Source: JAXGPP01 sp964436865
GTDB taxonomy: Bacteria > Planctomycetota > Planctomycetia > Pirellulales > Thermoguttaceae
DNA length: 37,647 bases
Assembly (NCBI GenBank): GCA_964436865.1
Contig: CAYTFK010000030.1
Coordinates: forward strand, 1-37,647
Reading direction: 5' to 3'
Made by a program: the position numbers and the translations under genes. Each line of letters opens with the position of its first letter. Position 1 is the first letter of the stretch. The notes below the pieces were generated by a model. It had not been told where the DNA came from, ran no database searches, and was given only the letters and a program-made list of their open reading frames with translations. Below are positions 8,235-15,153 of the stretch, one piece after another.

Positions 8235-8549
8235 CCGCATCAGCCGCCCCGCGGCTTGTGAATGTCTCTGCCCGCGGTGCCCGGGCTGGCCAGGCTGCCG
8301 TCGTACTGCTCTGGTTCCGCCGCATTCTTCGTTGCGGCTCTCTGCTCCGGGGATGAGATTCGCGGCCCGTTCTTTTTGCCGCTGCCGGTTGCACCGGGTC
8401 GTACGGCGTAGTGTCCGGAACAGGTCGCATTTTGGGCATCCGCGGTCGGCTTTACCGCGGTCCCCCAAACGGCATTTCTTGCGGTCGGCTCCCCTTGGCG
8501 TCGCCGCCTGCCGAGCTATCTATTGACCCTTGGAATCGGAAGTGCCCGC
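8235..8549. other. Intergenic region with one hairpin
   Basis: This 315-bp gap has no gene. Just after the upstream stop, AGCCGC (8242-8247) and GCGGCT (8251-8256) form a perfect 6-bp stem with a 3-nt loop but no T-run, so terminator function is weakly supported. No clear promoter for the porin gene was found. The region is rich in C and T on the plus strand. Confidence 0.35.
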
Positions 8550-9893
8550 ATGCGCGATATGCATCACTCCTTGATCCGCCTGGCAGTTGCCGCACTGTTC
8601 GTCCTACTTGCCGCTGAGATTGGTCAGGCGAAACGCTTCGACTACCTGGTCGGGCCGAGCAGCACGTCGGATCAGCCGACGCCTCCCCCATCGCCTGCTC
8701 CCAACGGAACGGCTCCGGCCAGCGCCGCGCCCGCCGGCCAGGAGAGCGATGAAGCTGCCGGTTCCGAAACGCAGTCCGACGCCGCTGTGGAGGTCGACGG
8801 CGAGGAAACTCCGAGCGGCCTGTTCGGGCCGTTTCTCCATGGCCGAAACGGCATCATTGCGCAGTACCTGTACACGGGTGATACGTTCACAAACCTCCGC
8901 GGCGGAAAAAACACCAACGGCGCTACGCGGTACCTGGGTGTCGTCGACGTGGCAATCACCGCCGACCTCGACCAACTTGGACTTCGGCCCGGGGGCACCT
9001 TCTTCATCTACGGGCAAGACATCCACGGTCGTTCATCGACCGAGGATGATGTCGGCGACTACCAGTGCTTGAGCAACATCGATGCCCCCCGGCGCACGCA
9101 GGTGAGCGAGTACTGGTGGCAACAGAGCTTCCTCGATGGTGAAGTGACATTGCGGCTCGGCAAGCAAGATGCCAACGCCGAATTCGCGGTCGTCGATCTG
9201 GCGGGCGACTTCATCAACTCATCTTTTGGACTTGCGCCGACCGTTCCCATGCCCACGTACCCTGATCCTAGCGCGGGCCTCGCAGTCTTCTACACGCCCA
9301 ACGATTGGCTTGCTCTCAAGTCGGGAATATGGGACGGCGCGCCAGACGGGCGCAACTGGGGCTTCTCCGGTACCGGTACGGCGTTCTCAGTCGCCGAGGC
9401 CGAGTTGATGTGGTCACTGTTGGAGGAACGCCTGCCAGGCGGGTTCCATATTGGCGCCTGGTACCACAGCGACGACCCCGACGAAGTTGCCGGCGATGGC
9501 AAGTTCGACGGCAACTACGGGGTGTACCTCGGCGGCGAACAGATGGTTCTCAAGGAATCCTGGGAACCGGACGACGATCAGGGACTGGGCGTCTTCGGGC
9601 AGTTTGGCTGGGCCCCCGACGACCGCAATGAAGCAAGCCGCTATTTTGGGGCGGGCCTGGTCTACAAAGGACTTGTTTCCGGCCGGGACGACGACATCAC
9701 GGGGATTGGTGTTGCCGCACTCTGGTTCAGCGATCGACTCGACCTCGACAGCGAAACGGCCGTGGAGTTGTTTCACCGTGTGCAGTTGGGCGAATCCATC
9801 AGCCTGAAACCCGACCTGCAGTACATCGCACGACCCAGCGGCATCGAACGCGATGCATTGGTGGCCGGCATGCGGTTCGAGATCGCCCTGTAG
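8550..9893 (+). CDS. OprB-like carbohydrate-selective porin
   Basis: This 447-residue secreted protein should sit in the outer membrane as a beta-barrel that passes sugars or other small solutes. A signal peptide spans residues 1-27 and ends at GQA. A Pro/Ala/Ser/Glu-rich low-complexity linker (about 35-95) precedes the barrel. The barrel region (about 100-447) shows alternating aromatic and polar strands, with GNYGVYLGGEQM, DQGLGVFGQFGWAPDDRN and FWWQ-like patterns typical of OprB porins. The conserved end of the family, RDALVAGMRFEIAL, closes the protein. Canonical OprB is of similar size but lacks this long linker, which might span or bind the cell wall (inference). The ATG at 8550 has GGAAG upstream. 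A TTG at 8523 is also in frame but would lengthen the signal peptide without need. Confidence 0.82.
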   Translation: MRDMHHSLIRLAVAALFVLLAAEIGQAKRFDYLVGPSSTSDQPTPPPSPAPNGTAPASAAPAGQESDEAAGSETQSDAAVEVDGEETPSGLFGPFLHGRNGIIAQYLYTGDTFTNLRGGKNTNGATRYLGVVDVAITADLDQLGLRPGGTFFIYGQDIHGRSSTEDDVGDYQCLSNIDAPRRTQVSEYWWQQSFLDGEVTLRLGKQDANAEFAVVDLAGDFINSSFGLAPTVPMPTYPDPSAGLAVFYTPNDWLALKSGIWDGAPDGRNWGFSGTGTAFSVAEAELMWSLLEERLPGGFHIGAWYHSDDPDEVAGDGKFDGNYGVYLGGEQMVLKESWEPDDDQGLGVFGQFGWAPDDRNEASRYFGAGLVYKGLVSGRDDDITGIGVAALWFSDRLDLDSETAVELFHRVQLGESISLKPDLQYIARPSGIERDALVAGMRFEIAL

Positions 9894-9917
9894 CCCCGCC
9901 CGGACGGAACGTGCGTT

Positions 9918-10178
9918 CTACCCGGCAATTGCCCGCCAACGAGGCGGCGTCCGGGACCCCCGATCGATTGAGTCGTTATAGGGCGCTCGGGGCACGATCT
10001 GCGGTGCGCCATAGCTGCGGGCAGCCCGGTTGAAGAACCGCTGCGTGCGAAAATGCTGGTGCAGTCGGTCCGCCAACTCGGGCCGCGAGGCCGAGTGATT
10101 GCCTACCGGTTGGCCGACCGTAAGCGTGCCAAGGAGCAGCGAACCTGCCACCAGCCAGAGTGTTGCCAGACGCTTCAT
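9918..10178 (-). CDS. Small secreted basic protein of unknown function (86 aa)
   Basis: The 86-residue product begins with a clear signal peptide (MKRLATLWLVAGSLLLGTLTVGQ). The mature part is short (about 60 residues) and rich in Arg, His, Pro and Ser, including LADRLHQHFRTQRFFNRAAR. It has no recognised domain and would act in the periplasm or outside the cell. The ATG at 10176-10178 is the last start before the hydrophobic segment, and the ribosome site is weak (TGGGA). The frame extends far upstream to 10526 with Gly/Pro-rich text that looks non-coding. It converges with the porin gene, with 24 bp between the stops. Confidence 0.55.
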   Translation of the reverse strand: MKRLATLWLVAGSLLLGTLTVGQPVGNHSASRPELADRLHQHFRTQRFFNRAARSYGAPQIVPRAPYNDSIDRGSRTPPRWRAIAG

Positions 10179-10655
10179 GGGATTCCCAGATGCCATGGGT
10201 GTTGATGAAGCCGAGTCTATCCTCGGCCCGTTGCCATCGTCAAACAGGCAAATTGCAGTCCGCCCGCAGAAGCCGCCCGCGACAAATCGTCCAAAACCAT
10301 TGTCTGCGAATGAGTTGGGGCCGAGGGCAAGCCGAGGGGGCCCAGGCCCGCTTGTAGATGTTTCGCAACACCAACGGGTCGCGCCGGTTGAAAACCGGAA
10401 CTCCTCGATGGCGTGAGCAATCGCTGGCGCCCCAATCAGCCGAACGACGGCCCGATCCGGCTCTCGAATGAGACTCCCGATCGCTGTTCCATGTTGCCCA
10501 GGCTGTTCAATTTGCCTGTAGAGCATCGTCCCATGCCCCTACATTCGGCTTTTTCGTCAAAGTCTTCCAGGTCGGCAGCCGATCTCCGAAGGGGCACGGC
10601 CAAATGGTTCGGAAAGAGGGCGGGCCGCGCTCCTATTCACGGAGGAACCGCTACC
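10179..10655. other. Divergent intergenic region, no gene seen
   Basis: About 477 bp separate two divergently read genes. Open frames on both strands here are continuations of the flanking genes' frames upstream of their best start codons and show no domain. I found no convincing -35/-10 pair. The GGAGGAA at 10641-10647 belongs to the start at 10656. Confidence 0.35.
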
Positions 10656-11282
10656 ATGGGGATTCAGGCCGCAGGGTTGTCGAAAGTGGCGGGGCAGTTG
10701 ATCAACTGGCCGTGGTCGGAAACGCAGTCCGCTCGCCGAAGCCCCGAGACAGTCGCGGCACTCGGGCAGGGGACGAACGACGAACTCACGCTCTCCGCCG
10801 AGGCGGAAGCTCTCAATGGACCGCTCGGCGCCGATCTGCTCGGGAAGCTCTTTCCCGGCGTGCCGTGCGAGGCCGGAGGAAACATACGCCCCGATGATCT
10901 CCGCGAGCACTACGCCGACCAGCAGCAGTCACTCAATAGCCGCATCCAGTCGCTACTGAAGAGCAGCGGAATCGACGTGCCCCCGGAAATCCGCCTCCAG
11001 GTCGGGGGCGACGGCAGTGTTGTGGTGGCCAACGATCACCCCGACCGCGAGCGAATCGAGGAGTTGTTCCGGGAGAATCCGAGGCTTCGCAATCAGTTCG
11101 TGCAGGTGGCGTCGCTCGGCGAGCTGCTCCGCGCCGCCGATGAGGCGGTTGCCTTCCAGAAAGCCTACGCCGCCGATCCACAGGCGGCCGTTACGGCGTT
11201 CTCACATCTGTTTTCCGGGCAGGAGCGGCCGCAGTTCAGCCTGACGGTCTACGCCGACGGGGCGACGGCCCAATTCGTATGA
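10656..11282 (+). CDS. Protein of unknown function (208 aa)
   Basis: This frame encodes 208 residues from an ATG with an excellent GGAGGAA site 8 bp upstream. There is no signal peptide or transmembrane segment. An N-terminal Gly/Ala/Ser/Thr-rich part (1-60) is followed by a charged helix-rich part (about 75-150, with DDLREHYADQQQSLNSRI). A block EIRLQVGGDGSVVVANDHPD (about 110-130), followed by ERIEELFRENPRLRNQFVQV, looks like a strand pair plus helix. I do not recognise a family. The codon use and ribosome site support a real gene. It converges with the 691-residue secreted protein, with only 15 bp between the stops, so the two transcripts probably interfere or share a terminator. Confidence 0.65.
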   Translation: MGIQAAGLSKVAGQLINWPWSETQSARRSPETVAALGQGTNDELTLSAEAEALNGPLGADLLGKLFPGVPCEAGGNIRPDDLREHYADQQQSLNSRIQSLLKSSGIDVPPEIRLQVGGDGSVVVANDHPDRERIEELFRENPRLRNQFVQVASLGELLRAADEAVAFQKAYAADPQAAVTAFSHLFSGQERPQFSLTVYADGATAQFV

Positions 11283-11297
11283 TGCCGTCGATCACCC

Positions 11298-13373
11298 CTA
11301 GCTTGCCTCATTAACCTCCAAGCGGCATTGCCTGGCAGGTGGCAACTCGAAGGCGATTCTCGATCGCGGTACGGTCACCTCGAACCGCTGGGTTCTGCCG
11401 ATCGCTTCGCCGTTGGAGTCGGTGAGTCGGAACTCGTACGAGCCGGGGGCCAGCAGGTAGAACTCCGCTCCCATCGTCCGCGGTCCATCGCCGAAGTGAA
11501 ACAACTCCGCCGAAAGGCCGTCCCTGCCAGACCGCGTTACCAGTGCCGCGATCCCGCGTGGCGGTGTCAGCCAGCGGACCGCGTTGAGGGGAAAGAACTC
11601 CAGGCTGCCGCGATCTCCCGTAGCCGACGAGTAGAGCAGGTTGGTATCCGGGCGCAGGTCCATTCCTGTCTTGGCCTCGCGGAAGAGCATGTCCGCGCCG
11701 AACAGCCTGTGAAAAGTGAACACCCGGTCGGTGAACCGGACTTCGCTGGTGTAGCCGGGGAAATTGACTGCCAGCGCACTGGCGGTCCGCCGCAATGCCC
11801 GGGTCAAGGACTCCCGCCCGTCCGGCGACGCCGAGGTCGCCAGCGCCGAGTAGTCTCGGGCCAGCAGGTCGTCGAATTCCTCGCTGCCCGTAAGCAATCG
11901 ATACTTCGCCAGGGTCGGCGCCAGAAAACCCAGTTTCGATCCGCACCACCCTTCGCTGCCGGCCGGAGGCGTCTCGTCGCGCTCGGATTGCAGCCATTTG
12001 AGCCGCAGCTTGGCCATCGACCGCAGTGGAGCCAGGTACTTCTCGTCGCCCGTCATGTGCCAGGTCAGCAGGAGCGTATCGGCCAGATGGCCCACTGCGC
12101 TTGGCCATTCGTACAGGCGCGGCTCGCCGTGATGGCGAGGGTCCCACCAGTTCTCGCCGGGACCGCGTGCCTCTCCGTCGGGCCAATGGATCGCCGCCGG
12201 AACGACGCCCGCCGGTTTACCGCGCTCCTCCCGCGCCGCGGCGTCGACCCACGTGTCCATCCAGGAAGAAAACAACTCCGTCAGCCGCTTGTCGCCGGTC
12301 CGCTGCCACAACAATAGCGTCGGCTGGACAGCAACCACGTGATACGGCGTATCGCAGGCACGCTCAGGCGAAGGGTCGACTGTTTGGGCGCTGAAGTAGG
12401 TGCTCTTGAACTGCCTCAGGCCGCGTTCGTTGGTTCCCGTCCACAGCCCTTCCATGAGATTCCCGATTCGCTGCGCGCGATCTCGCCAGATCGGATCATC
12501 CGGCGCCAGATGCATCATCGGCGTAATGGTGTCCTTCGACGGCTCGGCGGTATGCTCGACGTCATACACGCGGCTCGTGTAGCCGTCCTTCATGTACTCC
12601 TGGTTCAACAGTGCCTCGGAAAAGGCGGCCTGAGCCTGGGCGGCCTTCGGGTCGTCGAAGGCGATCATCACCGGTACCCAGTTCCGCCACATCTCGCAGT
12701 CGTCATCCCAGCCGCCGCCATACTGGCCATCTCCTTGCAGCCGATGGTCGATCCACCAGTAGATGATGTCCGCCAGGCGCTCCAGCCCCTCGCGCTGAGC
12801 GGCTGCCCACGGCGGGGCACTGCTTGGAGCCGGGTAAGACTTCTCCGGCGGAAAGGGTTGCCCCAAGTACATGCGAATCACGCGGTTCGCCGGGTAGGCA
12901 TCGTGCGCGATTTGAAACGATTCCACCGCCCGGTCGAAGAATCTTCGCCGCTCCTCCGAATACCCGATGATGTTGCCGTACTCATTGGCGATCCAGACCA
13001 GCATCCGGCCGCGATAGAAGCACGCTATCGGGTACAGCGGCGACTCGGGGGCAATCCCCATTTCGTAATCGAGTGTCCGCCGGACCTCGCTGTCGAACCA
13101 GCGATAGAGAGACCGATCGTGAATCCAGCGGTCGACCAGCGCCGTCATTCGCTCGGTGTCGGCTTTCAACTGCGGATCGAGATCGGAAACCGCCAGAACC
13201 TCCTTCAGGATCTCCAGCCGACGACTGTCCTCTTCGCATTCGCCAGCCAGGCGAACGAGCGCCAAAGGGTCCTCTGCCGCTGTGGCGATCGCGCGGTTAC
13301 ACAGATACCCAAGCAATCCGGCGAGGAGCGAGATTGTGATCAAAGCAGGGTGGGAACCGGCAGATTTGGCCAT
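11298..13373 (-). CDS. Large secreted protein of unknown function, glycosidase-like features (691 aa)
   Basis: The 691-residue product starts with a signal peptide or membrane anchor (hydrophobic residues about 10-33, LITISLLAGLLGYLC). The long middle part (about 60-560) is helix-rich and dense in Trp and Tyr, as in (alpha/alpha) toroid glycoside hydrolases and lyases. It carries an acidic motif GQYGGGWDDDCEMWRNW (around residues 216-232) that could be an active-site loop, and NWWDPRHHGEPRLYEWP further on. The last 130 residues look like a beta-sandwich (YEFRLTDSNGEAIG..FEVTVPRSRIAFELPP). No family was recognised with certainty, and the toroid idea is an inference from composition. The ATG at 13373 (MAKSAG) has a TGGAGT site and is better than the upstream start at 13445, which would put 24 basic residues before the signal. 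Confidence 0.7.
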   Translation of the reverse strand: MAKSAGSHPALITISLLAGLLGYLCNRAIATAAEDPLALVRLAGECEEDSRRLEILKEVLAVSDLDPQLKADTERMTALVDRWIHDRSLYRWFDSEVRRTLDYEMGIAPESPLYPIACFYRGRMLVWIANEYGNIIGYSEERRRFFDRAVESFQIAHDAYPANRVIRMYLGQPFPPEKSYPAPSSAPPWAAAQREGLERLADIIYWWIDHRLQGDGQYGGGWDDDCEMWRNWVPVMIAFDDPKAAQAQAAFSEALLNQEYMKDGYTSRVYDVEHTAEPSKDTITPMMHLAPDDPIWRDRAQRIGNLMEGLWTGTNERGLRQFKSTYFSAQTVDPSPERACDTPYHVVAVQPTLLLWQRTGDKRLTELFSSWMDTWVDAAAREERGKPAGVVPAAIHWPDGEARGPGENWWDPRHHGEPRLYEWPSAVGHLADTLLLTWHMTGDEKYLAPLRSMAKLRLKWLQSERDETPPAGSEGWCGSKLGFLAPTLAKYRLLTGSEEFDDLLARDYSALATSASPDGRESLTRALRRTASALAVNFPGYTSEVRFTDRVFTFHRLFGADMLFREAKTGMDLRPDTNLLYSSATGDRGSLEFFPLNAVRWLTPPRGIAALVTRSGRDGLSAELFHFGDGPRTMGAEFYLLAPGSYEFRLTDSNGEAIGRTQRFEVTVPRSRIAFELPPARQCRLEVNEAS

Positions 13374-13505
13374 GGGCAGACTCCAGCGAATCGTGTCGAA
13401 GCGACAGGCCGTTGTAGCCGCCGTGGTCCGCCCTCGCAAGGACACGCGGCTCGCGCACCCCCATGCTTAGTGTATTAGCTGTATCCTATAGAGGGGCGTA
13501 TCAGC

Positions 13506-13534
13506 TTGATCCTTCCAGGCGATTCGGGTATCTT
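13506..13534 (+). promoter_or_regulatory. Candidate sigma-70 promoter for the secreted BON gene
   Basis: TTGATC (13506-13511) and TATCTT (13529-13534) are separated by exactly 17 bp and lie about 140 bp upstream of the ATG at 13674. Both hexamers match four of six consensus bases. The remaining 300-bp gap (13374-13673) shows no gene. Confidence 0.4.
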
Positions 13535-13673
13535 AATGGGGCGCGAAGATCGTTTCCGCCCCTTGCACCGCCGAACCGCCCACCCTTGCCGCGCCTGCGG
13601 CAGCCACAGTGCACCCCGCCGAAAGCTCGCGATGCTCCGCAGCCGCGGGCCCCGCCCACGAAAGGAGTGCCCG

Positions 13674-14372
13674 ATGACGCGCATCTGGATCACCCTCGCC
13701 CTGGCGTGTTGGTTTGCCGGAGAAGCCCGCTTCGCTTTCGCGCAAACCTCCACGCCTCGCCAACGCCCCGCTGCCAGCCGAACCACCGGTTCGAGCCTGG
13801 GCGAAGTAGGCACGGTCACGGGCCGTGAGCGTTACGTCCGCGGCAATCGATCGGCGAACGACTTCGTGGGAACTAACAGCCGCGATCTCGCCGGTTTTGT
13901 CGGCATGCAGCAGTCGGCGGCGTCGAACCGGATTTTGCCGCCGGTAACTCCCAGCCGGCCGATCACAACCCGCGACGCCAATGAGACGGCGAGAATCCCC
14001 CGCTCGCCCATTTACGACCCGCACCTTACCTTAAGCTTCCCTTATAAAAATCCGGCGGATCAGGCACGAGCGACAGCCCTGTCGCGGCGCTTGCAGTTGT
14101 GTCTGGCGAACCGGGTGTCGGGTCAGATCGAGGTGTCGCTGGAAGGCCGGACAGCCACGTTGCAGGGTATGGTTGCCTCCGAATCCGATCGCGCGTTGGT
14201 CCAACGAATGCTCTTGTTTGAGCCTGGGGTCTCCCAGGTGCGGAATGAGCTGGTGGTGCAAGCTCCAACAGCGTCCCCGTCGCCGCCGCCTGCAGTTGTT
14301 CCTCCGTCGCCGACGGCTGTGTCGGGGCTGACGCCGCCGGCGGTGGATTCTGCGCCGCCGGCCCGACAGTAG
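13674..14372 (+). CDS. Secreted BON-domain protein
   Basis: The product is 232 residues. A signal peptide covers residues 1-23 (ends FAFAQ). A Ser/Thr/Arg-rich linker follows (24-120), then one BON domain (about 125-192). Its core is LSRRLQLCLANRVSGQIEVS, GRTATLQGMV and SDRALVQRMLLFEPGVSQVR. A Pro-rich tail ends the protein. BON domains bind membranes or envelope partners and are common in secretins and OsmY-type periplasmic proteins. The ATG has AAAGGAG 6 bp upstream. The 3' half of this gene (14026-14372, the whole BON domain) lies antisense to the C-terminal frame of the lipoprotein gene on the other strand. In that overlap nearly all plus-strand codons end in G or C, as expected for a real gene in this genome. 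The domain occurs next to gspD, which suggests a link with the secretin (inference). Confidence 0.8.
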   Translation: MTRIWITLALACWFAGEARFAFAQTSTPRQRPAASRTTGSSLGEVGTVTGRERYVRGNRSANDFVGTNSRDLAGFVGMQQSAASNRILPPVTPSRPITTRDANETARIPRSPIYDPHLTLSFPYKNPADQARATALSRRLQLCLANRVSGQIEVSLEGRTATLQGMVASESDRALVQRMLLFEPGVSQVRNELVVQAPTASPSPPPAVVPPSPTAVSGLTPPAVDSAPPARQ

Positions 14373-15153
14373 CCGGCCCGCTGAGCGGTGTCACCGAGGG
14401 AACCATCGCGCCGGCTGTGTTCAGCGCTTCGTCGGCAGTATGCTGCGGCGCGGCGAGGTACTTCCCGGCGAACTGCTTGGGGACGTCGATGGTGATTGTT
14501 TTCCGCTCGATCCGCAGCGGCTCAATGATCTCGTGGTGCGAAACCGGCTTCACCGACTCGTCGGTTGGTTTTCCGCCCGCCGCCTGGGGCCAGGCCTGGG
14601 CGACGGCGGGCGAAACGCCTGGCGTTTCGATCCGGCCCGGCAGCGTCTTGCGAATGAGCCGGCCGACGACAACCCGGCCACTGCGGTCCTCAAACCGCGT
14701 CATCAGGCTGATCTGCCGCTCTCGCTTTCCCACTTCATCCCACGGCAGCCAGAAGCTGTATGAGTGCCCGATGCTCGACTCGCTGTAATGCCGCTGGAGC
14801 TTGTCTGCCGGGAAGATGAACTTCTTTTCGGGCACGGAATTGGTTGGATCGGCATCATCGTCGGCGAACGCATACACGGTGAGTGTGCCGTCGACGACGA
14901 CCGGTTTATCGTCGCGCTCGTCGTAAAACATCACCCGGCCGCCAAAGCCGCGGATGCCGATCTTGCCGGGTTCGTTGAGCACCGTGTCGGTCCACACGTC
15001 AGCTACCCGCGACGGTGTGCGTGGTGCGGGCTTGGCGCCCGGCCAGGACCAGTCGCCGTTGAGGTCAAGCGGACTGCAACCGGCCACGAGAAGACTACAA
15101 ACCGGGAGCCCAATTGCGATGATGCGTCGAAGCATGTCTGTTGCTGCCGTCAC
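14026..15153 (-). CDS. Lipoprotein coupled to gspD, C-terminus uncertain
   Basis: The 375-residue product has a lipoprotein signal peptide with lipobox LVAGC (Cys25), so it should be anchored in a membrane facing the periplasm. Residues 55-175 form a compact domain (FGGRVMFYDERDDKPVVVDG, FWLPWDEVGKRERQISLMTRFED). The rest is a Pro/Ala/Thr-rich tail. The GTG start at 15153 forms a GTGA overlap with the gspD stop, which argues for translational coupling. An ATG at 15135 is also possible. A lipoprotein made directly after a secretin could be a pilotin or accessory factor, but no pilotin family is recognised. From residue about 261 the frame runs antisense through the secreted BON gene. There the codon pattern favours the other strand, so the last 115 residues may be fortuitous or result from a lost stop. 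Confidence 0.65.
   Translation of the reverse strand: MTAATDMLRRIIAIGLPVCSLLVAGCSPLDLNGDWSWPGAKPAPRTPSRVADVWTDTVLNEPGKIGIRGFGGRVMFYDERDDKPVVVDGTLTVYAFADDDADPTNSVPEKKFIFPADKLQRHYSESSIGHSYSFWLPWDEVGKRERQISLMTRFEDRSGRVVVGRLIRKTLPGRIETPGVSPAVAQAWPQAAGGKPTDESVKPVSHHEIIEPLRIERKTITIDVPKQFAGKYLAAPQHTADEALNTAGAMVPSVTPLSGPATVGPAAQNPPPAASAPTQPSATEEQLQAAATGTLLELAPPAHSAPGRPQAQTRAFVGPTRDRIRRQPYPATWLSGLPATPRSDPTPGSPDTTASAATGLSLVPDPPDFYKGSLR

Noticed and set aside
6672..8468. 598-residue minus-strand open frame opposite the alpha-CTD/sigma-4 gene
   Set aside because: It has no domain and an unusual His/Gly/Arg composition. The opposite strand has clear conserved domains and a good ribosome site.
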